Below are positions 51,774-60,929 of a stretch of 64,000 nt of DNA, in pieces. The translations under genes were made by a program, and so were the position numbers. Position 1 is the first letter of the stretch. Each line of letters begins with the position of its first letter. Origin of the DNA: Oligoflexus tunisiensis (GTDB taxonomy: Bacteria > Bdellovibrionota_B > Oligoflexia > Oligoflexales > Oligoflexaceae); contig NZ_BDFO01000001.1 in assembly GCF_001748245.1 (NCBI RefSeq), positions 2,626,471 to 2,690,470 on the forward strand, read 5' to 3'. The notes beneath the pieces were generated by a model, which ran no database searches, was not told the DNA's origin, and worked only from the letters and a program-made list of their open reading frames with translations.

Positions 51774-54700
51774 ATGAGCGTCTGGAACAGCCAACTCTTC
51801 ACCGATGTCGAGCGTCTCTATGAGCTCTGTGGCATTCGTGTGGCGCGGGCGCGAACTTCGGATGGTTCCAGGATCCTGCTCAAATCCTTCAACCGCGCCC
51901 AGCTCCCCGAATGGGATGTTGGACTGCTTGAGGCCGAGGCTCAGCTGCTGGAAAGCTTCCGTCTGCCCTGTTTTCCCGAGCTGATCAGTCTTTGGCAGGA
52001 GGAGTCGACCACCTGGGCGGCCTATCAATTCCATGAAACGCTGAGTCTTGATCACTACCTGCACATTGAAACCCTGAGCCTTGCGGACAAACTGCGCATT
52101 GGTCAGCGCATTCTGGATGCGTTGAGCATGATGCACGAGGTTTCGCTCATTCATCGCACGCTCTGTCCGCATCTGATTCGTATCAGCAAGGATGGCCAGC
52201 GGATCCTCTTTCAGGATCTTTATTTCTCGGTTCATGAAGGTCACCGCGGGGCTCTGGTGCAGGATATTCCATTCCCCCAGGTCTCGCTGCCGTTCATGGC
52301 GCCGGAACAGTTTGGACAGATTGAAAACCGCCTGTCGCGCGCCAGTGACTACTACGCGCTCGGGCAGGTGCTCTATCGCATTTTTTCCGGAGCCAATGCC
52401 TTTCTGGGCCAGGATCCGCGCGAACTTCTCTATCAGCATCTTTCGGTGACACCCCGACCCTTGCACAAGGTGGTCGAAGGCCTGCCGATTCCCTTGTCCC
52501 AGATCGTGCATAAACTGCTCGAAAAGGTTCCGGTGGATCGTTATCTCACCTTCGAAGGCATCCGGACGGATTTGAACCAGGCGGCGGCGATGGTGGAAGG
52601 TCAGGCTCCGATGAGCACGCGCTTTCCGTTGGCCAGCACCGATGTGCTCGACAAGCTCACCATTCCGGAAAAAATCTATGGACGCAGCGAAGCCCTGCAG
52701 GCCCTGATTCGCGGTGTGGATCAATTTCTGGAAGGTCGCCCGACCTTCATCATGTTGCGCGGTCCGGAATTTGCGGGCAAGGCACTGCTGGTCAAGGAAC
52801 TTTGGCGACCCCTGGCGAAGAGCCGGGGATACCTTTTGCAGGGCAGCCTGCAAAAGCATCGCCTCGGCATTCCCTATGAAAGTCTCGCGCTCGTTCTGGA
52901 CCTGCACATCATGCAGCTTCTGCATCGCCCCAAAAACGAACTGGAATACTGGCGCAAAAAAATTACCGAATCCTGCGGCTCCAATCTCGCCGTGCTGATG
53001 GATCTGCTCCCGAGCCTCGACGTCCTGTGCCCGGGAACGCTGCCGCTGCCGGATCTGCCACCGAAGCAGCAGGAAAGCCGTTTTGAATTGACCCTGAAAA
53101 ACCTGGTCCGGGTCCTCTGCGAACCCAATCATCCGCTGCTGCTCTTTCTGGATCAGCTCCAATTTTTGGACGGCAGCACCGCGCGGCTCCTCATCAGTCT
53201 CACGCTGCATGATCCCGTGCCGCATCTGCTCTTCATCGGCGCCTTCCGGGAAGAGGATCCCGAAGCGTCACCGACCTTCAAGGAATTTTTGCAGCAGGCC
53301 GCCGCGCAGCCTTCCTATCTGGAAATTCATGTCCCGCGTCCCGAGCGGCAGGACATGGTGCAGATGATTCAGGATATGGCCCGCAGTGAGGATCCTCAGT
53401 TTCAAGCGCTGGGGGAGCAGCTGCATCTCATGAGTCATGGTGATGTCAGCATGGTGGCCATGATCATCGAGAAACTTTGCGGCATGGGCGCCCTGCGCTT
53501 TGATCCGGCCCGGCATGCCTGGCAGGTTCGTGATGATGTCGTGCGCATCTGCCAGGCCATGTCGCCGAATATGGTGAGCGTGCAGGAAGAATGGCGTTGG
53601 CATCCCGGCTACGAATATTTGAAATATGCGGCCATCCTCGGCATCAGCTTTCAGAGCCACGATCTGCATGCCCTGCTCCCTCCCGGGACCGTGCGCTGCG
53701 CACTCTACGATACGCTGCATGACGCCATTCAAAGTGGAATGATCGTGGCGGTGCGCACCAGTGAATTCCGACAATTCCAGGTGGATCCGAATCGGCCCTG
53801 CACCTTCATGTTCGCTGCCAAAGGCTGGCGTGACAGCATCCTCAATCAGCTGACACCGGCTGAAGGACGCCTGATCCACGAGCAAATCTATTTGTACCTG
53901 CGCATCAAAGGCAGCGGCAGCCTGCGCATGCAGAATTTAATGAAAGCCGCCCGCTGCCTGGACCAGGCGCGTTTTCAACAGGCCTTTTTCCATGCCGAGG
54001 AAGTGGCCCGCATCAACCTGATGGCCGCGCGTGAAGCCCGCAAAATTTGTGACTATGAACTCTGCCTGCACCTGGTCGAGCAGGCTTTGTCCTGCCTGAG
54101 TGCGGATCGCTGGGAAAAGCACTATCAGCTCAGTATCGACCTTTTGACCGAGAAAGCCGCCGCCGCCTTCATGTATGAGCTGCGCGAAGATCTGGATGCC
54201 GCCGTGCGCGAGGTCGTGGAAAACGCCCGCAACCCGCTCGATGCCTTTGCCTGTCAGGAGCTGATGGTCGAGGACCTGCTCCGTCGCAATATTTTTCAAG
54301 GCATACTTTATGGCAAACGCGTCATTAATGAGCTGGGTCTGGCTGTTCCGGATTTTGCCGGTCGTCCACAGCTCATGAACGAACTGATTCGCGTGATCCG
54401 GCTGGGTGACCCGCGCCATGTGATGGAACACATCATGAGCCATGGACCCAATGAGGAAGCCCGCGTGGACGCCGGCTTCCGTCTGGGCGAACGCATTTCC
54501 ACGGCGGCCTACCTGGTCGAACCTTATTTAGGGCCACTCTTTGTCTGCCGCGGTATCCAGGTTGGTTATGAAAAAGGCTACACGCCCTCCATGCCCATGA
54601 TCTGTCAGAGTTTTGCGCTCATCCTTTTGGCTCTCACCGGGCGCGTTTCCTATGCCGCTGACCTTTCCGCTCTGGCCCGCACGCAGGCCCGTAAAATCGG

Positions 54701-56996
54701 AAGCCTGAGCATGCGCTGCCGTGTGGAACTTTTATACCAGGGTTTTATTCGGCCCTGGATCGAACCTATTGGACGCAGTATCCAGTCGCTCCTGGGTAAC
54801 TTTCAAAAAGCCCTCGACTGTGGCGACTACGAGTTCGCCACGCACTCATTCAACCTTTATGCCATTTACAGTTTTCAGTCGGGCCGTCCTCTGAAAATTT
54901 TCCAGGATGAAATGCAAAAATACGCGCGGCTCCTGGATGAGCTGCATCAGGAGCATCTGATCCCGCATCGCAGCGTATTCGTCGAGGCGGCTGCTGTTCT
55001 TCTGGGTGAAACGAATGATCCTCTCGCCTTGAAAGGCCCTGCCTTCGATGAGGAGGAATATAGCAACTTCCTCCATACCGTCCAGGACTGCGCGTTCTAT
55101 TACCATTCCGCCAAACTCATGGTGGCTTTCTATGCGGATGAGTGGGATCGTGCCTGCCATCACGCGGATGAAGCCTTGCGACTCCGGGAGGCCGCGCTCG
55201 GCTCCTGGGGCCTGAGCACGGTCCTGTTCTATGGAGCGCTGGCCTGCCTGCGCGGAGTGAGCCACAAGCAGGGACGTGAGCGCTGCAAGCTCGAACGGCA
55301 GGCGCGAAAAAATTTGGCCCAGCTCAAGCGTTTCATGAATCAGGTGCCCTGCAACGTGCAGCATCGAGTCTTTATTCTGCAGGCGGAATGGGCGATCCTG
55401 GGCTACAAAACCGAGGAGGCCATGCGTCTCCTTCATGAGGCCATGCTCGCGGCCAGAGCCTCGGGTTTTGGCTTTGAAGAGGCCCTGGCCGCCGAGCGAC
55501 TCGGCTTCCTGTGCCAGGCGATGAAACTTCAGGAAAGCGCTGATCATTGGCTTGGATTGGCCCTGCGACTCTATGCAGAATGGGGTGGCGTGCGCAAGGC
55601 CCAGTCGCTTCTGAATCAAGTGGCTCTGAACTCGCCGATGGCCCCCATCGAAGATTTGGTGAGCACGGGCGACAATGAATTGATTTCATTCCGCACCGCG
55701 ATCGCCGATATTTCGCGTGAGTCCGAGGATCGCCAGCTCTTCAAGAAAGTGGTGGCCTATGCCGCGCAACTTTCCGGCGCGCAAAGAGGGCAGCTGCTCA
55801 CCCGTGATGGCGTATCGCATCGCTGGAACGTGATTGCCAGCTTCCAGGACGGTCAGGTCGACGTTAAAAATCCTGATGCTATTCAGGATTCCTCAAGCGT
55901 GTGTTGGCCTGTGATCGGTTATATCGAACGCACCAGAAGCAAGCTGGTGATCGACGATGCGCACGTTGCTCAGAGCATGCTACCGGGACTGGAAAAAGAG
56001 CTTTACATCATTAAAACCGGTGTCCGGGCGATCGTCTGCCTGCCGATCATCACGGGTGATCGGGACGCCTATGAACTTCTGGGGGCGCTTTATCTCGAGC
56101 ATCGTCAAACCTCGCACGCCTTCAATGGGCAGAAAATAGAAGTTCTGGAATTGCTCGCGCAAATCACCGCCGGGCGTATCGAACTTTCGTCCAAGGCGAG
56201 TTCGCTGGAAGCTTCATTCCGCGAGGTTCGGCAAGTGCAAAGTGCCCTGTTGCCAAATCAATCCATCAGCCCACATTACGCTATTTCGCATTATTACCGT
56301 TCAGCTGAAATCAGCGGCGGGGATTGGTTTGGTTATTTCGAGGATGAGGATCAGCAGCGGCTCTACCTTTTCGTGGGCGATGTCACGGGTCACGGAGTGC
56401 CCTCGTCCTTGATTACCGGGACTGCTGCAGGATCCATATACTCGACCCTCTATGCCTTCCGCTCAGCGAGTGTTAAGCTGAGTCTGGAGGATACTCTGCT
56501 CACCCTGGTGAAAGCGACCAATCAAACCGTCTTGGAGACCGGTGCAAAAGTCGATCGACTCATGACGATGGTTTTCATTGGGATCGATACCAAAACCGGG
56601 GCAGGAACGATGATCAGCGCCGGCCACCAGCCTGGTCTTTTGCTCGGTCGTCAGCGCGTGAGTGGTTTGAAGGCTGCAGGAAGTCCTTTGGGTCATCGCA
56701 GCGATGGCAACTGGAAACCGCGGAGCTTTCAACTGGAAAAAGGCGATGCGCTGTTCCTCTTTACCGATGGACTCCTCGAAAATGTAGGCCCACAGGGCGA
56801 GAAGATGAACCTGAGGACGCTGGAAAAGATCCTGGAAAACTCACGATCACCTCAGGAATTAAGGCGCCAAATTCTCGAAGAAGCCTTTCATGTTTGGAAA
56901 GAACATAAGCCATCTGACGATGTAACTTTTCTTCTTGTGCGTTGGGGTGATGCTGTGGACAAGGCCCTGGACGCGCCCTGGAGCGATTCCGCTTGA
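51774..56996 (+). CDS. Multidomain regulator: pseudokinase, AAA-type ATPase, helical repeats, GAF, SpoIIE phosphatase
   Basis: 1740 aa from the ATG at 51774 (GGGAGG four bases upstream). Residues 1-270 have a protein-kinase fold, but HRD is H127-R-T129, the DFG position reads QDL (147-149), and only the APEQ segment is normal, so it is probably catalytically dead. Residues 300-600 are an AAA/STAND-type ATPase with a Walker A variant GPEFAGKA (330-337, alanine for S/T) and Walker B LLLFLDQ (D460). A long helical region, probably TPR-like, reaches about 1310; a GAF domain spans 1319-1470. The C-terminus is an intact PP2C/SpoIIE phosphatase: GGDWFG (D1517), GDVTGHG (D1536), SDDVTF (D1715, D1716). 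It likely dephosphorylates an anti-sigma-antagonist type partner in response to a bound ligand. Confidence 0.85.
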   Translation: MSVWNSQLFTDVERLYELCGIRVARARTSDGSRILLKSFNRAQLPEWDVGLLEAEAQLLESFRLPCFPELISLWQEESTTWAAYQFHETLSLDHYLHIETLSLADKLRIGQRILDALSMMHEVSLIHRTLCPHLIRISKDGQRILFQDLYFSVHEGHRGALVQDIPFPQVSLPFMAPEQFGQIENRLSRASDYYALGQVLYRIFSGANAFLGQDPRELLYQHLSVTPRPLHKVVEGLPIPLSQIVHKLLEKVPVDRYLTFEGIRTDLNQAAAMVEGQAPMSTRFPLASTDVLDKLTIPEKIYGRSEALQALIRGVDQFLEGRPTFIMLRGPEFAGKALLVKELWRPLAKSRGYLLQGSLQKHRLGIPYESLALVLDLHIMQLLHRPKNELEYWRKKITESCGSNLAVLMDLLPSLDVLCPGTLPLPDLPPKQQESRFELTLKNLVRVLCEPNHPLLLFLDQLQFLDGSTARLLISLTLHDPVPHLLFIGAFREEDPEASPTFKEFLQQAAAQPSYLEIHVPRPERQDMVQMIQDMARSEDPQFQALGEQLHLMSHGDVSMVAMIIEKLCGMGALRFDPARHAWQVRDDVVRICQAMSPNMVSVQEEWRWHPGYEYLKYAAILGISFQSHDLHALLPPGTVRCALYDTLHDAIQSGMIVAVRTSEFRQFQVDPNRPCTFMFAAKGWRDSILNQLTPAEGRLIHEQIYLYLRIKGSGSLRMQNLMKAARCLDQARFQQAFFHAEEVARINLMAAREARKICDYELCLHLVEQALSCLSADRWEKHYQLSIDLLTEKAAAAFMYELREDLDAAVREVVENARNPLDAFACQELMVEDLLRRNIFQGILYGKRVINELGLAVPDFAGRPQLMNELIRVIRLGDPRHVMEHIMSHGPNEEARVDAGFRLGERISTAAYLVEPYLGPLFVCRGIQVGYEKGYTPSMPMICQSFALILLALTGRVSYAADLSALARTQARKIGSLSMRCRVELLYQGFIRPWIEPIGRSIQSLLGNFQKALDCGDYEFATHSFNLYAIYSFQSGRPLKIFQDEMQKYARLLDELHQEHLIPHRSVFVEAAAVLLGETNDPLALKGPAFDEEEYSNFLHTVQDCAFYYHSAKLMVAFYADEWDRACHHADEALRLREAALGSWGLSTVLFYGALACLRGVSHKQGRERCKLERQARKNLAQLKRFMNQVPCNVQHRVFILQAEWAILGYKTEEAMRLLHEAMLAARASGFGFEEALAAERLGFLCQAMKLQESADHWLGLALRLYAEWGGVRKAQSLLNQVALNSPMAPIEDLVSTGDNELISFRTAIADISRESEDRQLFKKVVAYAAQLSGAQRGQLLTRDGVSHRWNVIASFQDGQVDVKNPDAIQDSSSVCWPVIGYIERTRSKLVIDDAHVAQSMLPGLEKELYIIKTGVRAIVCLPIITGDRDAYELLGALYLEHRQTSHAFNGQKIEVLELLAQITAGRIELSSKASSLEASFREVRQVQSALLPNQSISPHYAISHYYRSAEISGGDWFGYFEDEDQQRLYLFVGDVTGHGVPSSLITGTAAGSIYSTLYAFRSASVKLSLEDTLLTLVKATNQTVLETGAKVDRLMTMVFIGIDTKTGAGTMISAGHQPGLLLGRQRVSGLKAAGSPLGHRSDGNWKPRSFQLEKGDALFLFTDGLLENVGPQGEKMNLRTLEKILENSRSPQELRRQILEEAFHVWKEHKPSDDVTFLLVRWGDAVDKALDAPWSDSA

Positions 56997-57156
56997 GCCT
57001 GAATCAGCCCATTCGACTCTGCATGATTCCTGGGCTTCCATTTTTTCCCGTCTCGACGTAATATTCATTCGACCCCTAATGGGGGCGACAACAGTGTCGG
57101 CTTTACAGTCTAGTGTGTCTGTGAAGTCATTGCTTTGATACAAAGGCCGTCCATGC

Positions 57157-57984
57157 ATGGCTTTTGCAGCAAGGCTCTACCACCACTCGAGAGGCTTGTC
57201 AGAAATGGGTCCTTTCACCCTCAGCGTTATCTTGTATGCGGCTGCTCACGCCGGACAAAACTGTGAAACGGTCTTTCAGGAAACCGCTGCGAAAGTTAAT
57301 CCCAATGTGCTGACCAACGGGGAACGCCCCTACCTGGAAGAGCTGGCCTACGCGGCCTGCCAAACGACCAATCCCGACATCATCTGGCAGATCGCCAATC
57401 AGGAATCAAGTTTTCGTTTTTTGATCGCGCGCCATAACACCGAGAAAGGTGCTCGCATTTACAAGGGCACCGCTGCCGTCGATTTTCTAAAAGATCTGCG
57501 CAAGAAATCCCGCAAAGGCTCGGCGAAGTCGAGCAGCGTGGATGTTGGCGCCATGCAGTTCAACTGGAGCTATCACCAGGAGGGCTTCGGTCATGACCCC
57601 GTGCGGATGCTTTCACCGAGCGCTCAGGTGGAATATCTGCTCGAAACTTTTGGCGAATACATCTACCAACGCTGCTCGAGCAAATGGGTCGGCTGTTACC
57701 ACAACGCGTCGGACAGCGAGCTTGGCTCCCGCTACCAGAAAGCTGTTCGGAAAAAGGGGCGCGTTTTGCAGCTCCAGGCGCTCTACTACCTGAAGGGCGC
57801 GCTGAAGGAGATGAGTCCCGAGCAGAAGGCCGCTCTGCCGCGGCTTCGCAAGGAAGAATTCTTTCAGGTCTTGAATCAATCGCGGGATATGCCACTGCCA
57901 GAGCGTGAAATTCGCCGCTTTGTTATCAATCCACCTAATCTGGCCCCCGAACCCGCTCCTCTTTTCCGGGATCTTCGCAGCTGA
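57157..57984 (+). CDS. Lytic transglycosylase-like protein (SLT fold)
   Basis: 275 aa. From the ATG at 57157 a charged n-region leads to a hydrophobic stretch (MGPFTLSVILYAAAHAG), so it is exported; an ATG at 57205 is possible but lacks the positive charges. The catalytic glutamate is E83 in WQIANQESSFRF, and VDVGAMQFNWSYHQEGFG is the G-x-M-Q-[FI] motif of SLT transglycosylases, which cleave glycan strands of peptidoglycan. A charged insert (DFLKDLRKKSRKGSAKSSS) lies between the two motifs. The C-terminal 60 residues are proline-rich and not recognised. It stands 160 bases after the phosphatase gene. Confidence 0.8.
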   Translation: MAFAARLYHHSRGLSEMGPFTLSVILYAAAHAGQNCETVFQETAAKVNPNVLTNGERPYLEELAYAACQTTNPDIIWQIANQESSFRFLIARHNTEKGARIYKGTAAVDFLKDLRKKSRKGSAKSSSVDVGAMQFNWSYHQEGFGHDPVRMLSPSAQVEYLLETFGEYIYQRCSSKWVGCYHNASDSELGSRYQKAVRKKGRVLQLQALYYLKGALKEMSPEQKAALPRLRKEEFFQVLNQSRDMPLPEREIRRFVINPPNLAPEPAPLFRDLRS

Positions 57985-58040
57985 AATCATTGACGGACCC
58001 CCGGACTCCCTCGAGAATGGAGGGAGGGGAGGGTCCTGTC

Positions 58041-58823
58041 TTGAAAGAACTCATCAAACGCCATCTCGTATTCGTCGACGCTGAGCAGACCATGACGGAA
58101 ATCGTGGCGACCATGCGCGACCAGAATATCAGCAGCGTCCTCGTGCTCAATCACGACCGTGAGGTCGTTGGTATCGTGACGGAACGCGACATCGTGCAGA
58201 AGTTCACGCTGCTCGAAAAGCAGGAGAAGCTTCATGCCAGCGTCGCTGCATTCATGACAAGACCCGTGAGCTTTGCCCGCCTCGCGCATCTGGAAGACGA
58301 TGTGCGGACCATGTTTTTTGAAAGACGCTTGCGCCATTTCCCGGTGAGCGATGGTTCGAACCATGCGAAGGATATCCTCGGCATGCTCACGGTCACGGAC
58401 ATGACCAGCGCTTATCTGAAATCGGCGCAAAGTCTGAAAAAGGATTTGATCAGGGAATCGCTGGTGATCGTGTCCCGGGATGTTGGAACCCGCCAGCGTT
58501 ATAAAAAACTGTTTGAAGCCCTGAATTTTACCGTGATCACGGGCGGTGACATCGACCAGTTGGTCCAGCAGGCGATCACGCGCGTTCTTCCCATCGTCTT
58601 TGATATCGATGATCTGGGAATGGAAGAGGCGCAGAAGGATCTGGCCCGACTCAAGACCCATCGCGGCGTTTTCATTCTCCTGAGTTCCCAACCCAAACTG
58701 GTGGAACCTCTGAAAAAACTTCTCAACAATGAACTGCATTGCGTCGCGCTGAAACCACTGGATATCAGCTATATCCTTCTGCTGCTCTCGCGTCTGCATC
58801 ACGATGCGGCGCGGGCTTCCTGA
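58041..58823 (+). CDS. CBS-pair protein with receiver-like C-terminal domain
   Basis: 260 aa from a TTG at 58041, chosen because AGGGAGGGGAGGG lies seven bases upstream; in-frame starts at 57990 and 58017 have no site. Residues 1-125 are a CBS pair (ISSVLVLNHDREVVGIVTER, then FPVSDGSN with ILGMLTVTDM), a module that binds adenosyl nucleotides. Residues 135-255 have the strand order of a receiver domain: LVIVSRDVG lacks one of the two N-terminal acids, VFDIDDLGMEE offers a possible phospho-aspartate, FILLSS and ALKPLD match the later S/T and K-P. It is likely a pseudo-receiver. The 3' end overlaps the convergent kinase gene by 25 bases. Confidence 0.75.
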   Translation: MKELIKRHLVFVDAEQTMTEIVATMRDQNISSVLVLNHDREVVGIVTERDIVQKFTLLEKQEKLHASVAAFMTRPVSFARLAHLEDDVRTMFFERRLRHFPVSDGSNHAKDILGMLTVTDMTSAYLKSAQSLKKDLIRESLVIVSRDVGTRQRYKKLFEALNFTVITGGDIDQLVQQAITRVLPIVFDIDDLGMEEAQKDLARLKTHRGVFILLSSQPKLVEPLKKLLNNELHCVALKPLDISYILLLLSRLHHDAARAS

Positions 58824-59848
58824 TCCTGTGGGATTTCCTGGTGCGGGACGGACTTGAAGCGAAGGATCACCGCCCAGCCTGAAGCATCCGCGGGCGCCCA
58901 CTCGAGTTGTCCGCCCTGCCTGGCCATCAGCTGTTGGGCGATGATGCGATCCATCTCCGTCATGCCCTGGGGTTCACGACTGTTGTCGCGATAGTGCAGG
59001 TCAATTTCATCAGACCGGCGGCGCGTTTCCAGCTGAATGATCTGACCTTCCCGGATAGGGTGCCGATCAAAATTTTCCATGCTGTGAAGCATGAGATGCA
59101 CGAGGAGAGTCTGCAGACAGGGAGCATGGCCCATGACCTCGAAAGCCGCTGCGTCCTCGGTTGACGCGACGGTGATGCAGCGATACTGAAGAGGACGGTC
59201 CAGCAAAAGAGCTGTGTTCTGGATCGAATCCTGCACACGGGTCGGCTGGATCCGTTCCTGCCCCAGCTCGCGCGTCAACTGCCGAAGTTGAGTCAGGAAC
59301 TGAAGCATTTTTTCGTTGGCGAGGAGGCTGCGCTCAATTTTTCGTTGATGGGCCGTTATCAGGGGTTCCTCCTCCAGCAGCTGATCAAGATAACCCATAA
59401 CAACGGCGATGTGATTTTTCATTTCATGAGAGATCCCGCTGCACAAGCGTCCCAGCACAGTCAATCGCGCTGCATGGGAGAGCTGACGTCCGAGCTTCTG
59501 CACAAGTTCCTGCTCTTGCCGCAGCCGTACCCCAAGAGAACTGGCCAGGCAGCTCAGGAAAATCAGCGGTGTCCAAAGTCCCTGCCTGCTGAGCCAGAGC
59601 CAGGGATTCGTGGACAGGACATCCCATTGCAGGCAGGCCAAGGCAGTCAGAAAGAAACCGGTCGCGACGAAGGGGGCTTTTCTGTCCCAGAAAAAAGCTG
59701 CGGACACGGCCCATGGAAGAAAACTCCCATACATCCAGGTTGAGGCGTCGGACCCAATCCAAAGGCCCAGCCCGAGCCACCCGCAGGAACTGAGAGCCCA
59801 GATGATTTTCTGCTGATATTTGCTGTATTTGGCGGATTGTGTCGGCAT
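58799..59848 (-). CDS. Membrane histidine kinase with degenerate ATP-binding domain
   Basis: 349 aa. About four membrane segments fill residues 15-110 with hardly any loop between them. The HisKA region is normal: CSGISHEMKNHIAVVMGYLD holds the phospho-accepting histidine in the usual H-E-[LM]-[KR]-N context. The ATPase domain is not: the N box reads LLVHLMLHSMENF and the G1 position HYRDNSREPQ lacks DxGxG, so ATP binding looks impaired. It may act as a phosphatase or need a partner kinase. The gene is divergent from the response regulator gene across 194 bases and overlaps the CBS protein gene at its 3' end. Confidence 0.78.
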   Translation of the reverse strand: MPTQSAKYSKYQQKIIWALSSCGWLGLGLWIGSDASTWMYGSFLPWAVSAAFFWDRKAPFVATGFFLTALACLQWDVLSTNPWLWLSRQGLWTPLIFLSCLASSLGVRLRQEQELVQKLGRQLSHAARLTVLGRLCSGISHEMKNHIAVVMGYLDQLLEEEPLITAHQRKIERSLLANEKMLQFLTQLRQLTRELGQERIQPTRVQDSIQNTALLLDRPLQYRCITVASTEDAAAFEVMGHAPCLQTLLVHLMLHSMENFDRHPIREGQIIQLETRRRSDEIDLHYRDNSREPQGMTEMDRIIAQQLMARQGGQLEWAPADASGWAVILRFKSVPHQEIPQDQEARAAS

Positions 59849-59911
59849 CGCCGCCTCGTCATGAGCGCCGGGTTCGATAATGACTGGTATCGGCTATATT
59901 TGCGCAAGGAT

Positions 59912-59994
59912 AAGGCCCCTGGGACCCGAGCTCCGTCGGCCTTTTGCGAAGAACTCCCAAAGAGTAAAAAAAAGCTGAGGGAACCCGGGGCCTT
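59912..59994. repeat. Spaced inverted repeat between the kinase and response regulator genes
   Basis: AAGGCCCC (59912-59919) and GGGGCCTT (59987-59994) are exact reverse complements 67 bases apart. With a one-base bulge the arms extend (AAGGCCCCTGGG against ACCCGGGGCCTT). They lie in the divergent promoter region and could be paired operator sites for a factor controlling both genes. Chance is not excluded. Confidence 0.3.
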
Positions 59995-60042
59995 CTGTAT
60001 TATAAGGACCTAAGGCCTGCGAAAGTCTCATGGGTGTTACAA

Positions 60043-60432
60043 ATGAACGAAAATCCAATTTCGGTGCTGGTGGTTGATGACGAGCCGGTGTTGCGTGAAC
60101 TGGTCGCGTTTATATTAATCGATAAGGGTTTTCAAGTACTCGAGGCGGAAAGCGGCGACGCCGCGTTTCAGTTGATCTGCAAGAATGATTTTGATGTCGT
60201 GGTGAGTGACGTTCGCATGCCCAATGGAAGTGGTGTCGAATTGTTGACCCGGATCAGCAATATGACCAAGCGCAAACCTATGGTCTTTCTGGTCAGCGGC
60301 TACTCGGAAATCAGTCTTGAAGAAGCCCGAAGGCTGGGCGCCCGTGATCTTTTGAATAAACCTGTCGACTACGACAAGCTCTGTCAGGCCATCATCTCAA
60401 GCGCCCGGAATCAAAATACCGGGACCAACTGA
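60043..60432 (+). CDS. Single-domain response regulator (CheY-like)
   Basis: 129 aa from the ATG at 60043; a GTG three codons earlier is possible. It is a receiver domain only: acidic pair in VLVVDDEP, phospho-aspartate in VVVSDVRMPNGSG, the S/T position in VFLVSGYSE, and lysine in LLNKPVDYDKL. With no output domain it must act by protein contact, as CheY or Spo0F do. It is divergent from the membrane kinase with the degenerate ATP domain, an obvious candidate partner; the CheA-like kinases at 8.7-14.2 kb are others. Its stop overlaps, as TGATG, the start of the decayed dioxygenase gene. Confidence 0.9.
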   Translation: MNENPISVLVVDDEPVLRELVAFILIDKGFQVLEAESGDAAFQLICKNDFDVVVSDVRMPNGSGVELLTRISNMTKRKPMVFLVSGYSEISLEEARRLGARDLLNKPVDYDKLCQAIISSARNQNTGTN

Positions 60433-60899
60433 TGGGAAAGACGCCACCGTCCAACCCGATCCGTATGCCTGTTCTGTTTGTTTCGCATGGAGCGCCGACC
60501 AAGGCCCTCAAGGCATCCTCGTAATCTCCGAGCACTGGTAGGAACATGCGGTGCAAATTTCCTGTGCGGATCCGCTGCCGACCATTCATGACTTCGCCGG
60601 CTTCGGTGATCAACTCAAGACGCTTCATTATCCCGCGCGTGGTTTTTCCGCGGCGCAAAGGGCAGAGATCCAGCTTGGCTGTGCCAGACTGGGTGTGTGA
60701 CTTTGAGATCTGGCTGCAGGATCGTTTGCAGGCCCGAGACTGGAAGGCTCTGCTGGAACCCCGTTTTATTCAGCCTCTGTTTCGTAAAAACCATCCGACC
60801 GTGATCACTAGGCCCCGCTGCTGGTCGTCCTCGGAGCAGCCTGGGAAGGCCTTGGAAGATCCCGCCCTTGACGCTATGACTGATCTGTTGAATAAATGA
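60432..60899 (+). pseudogene. Decayed LigB/DODA-type extradiol dioxygenase
   Basis: Pieces of a class III extradiol dioxygenase (4,5-DOPA dioxygenase family, normally about 260 aa) appear in order but in different frames. From the ATG at 60432: MPVLFVSHGAPTKAL, then a frameshift or deletion; ILVISEHW, then an in-frame TAG; EHAVQISCADPLPTIHDFAG and DQLKTLHYPARGFS. The middle of the protein is missing. After 60680 the family C-terminus resumes (DFEIWLQDRLQARDWKALLE, then HPT), followed by a further frameshift to PLLVVLGAAWEGLG. At least three disabling changes make it non-functional. It would have been translationally coupled to the response regulator (TGATG). Confidence 0.78.
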
Positions 60900-60929
60900 G
60901 GCCTGAATCGGTTCAACATGAGGTATGTC

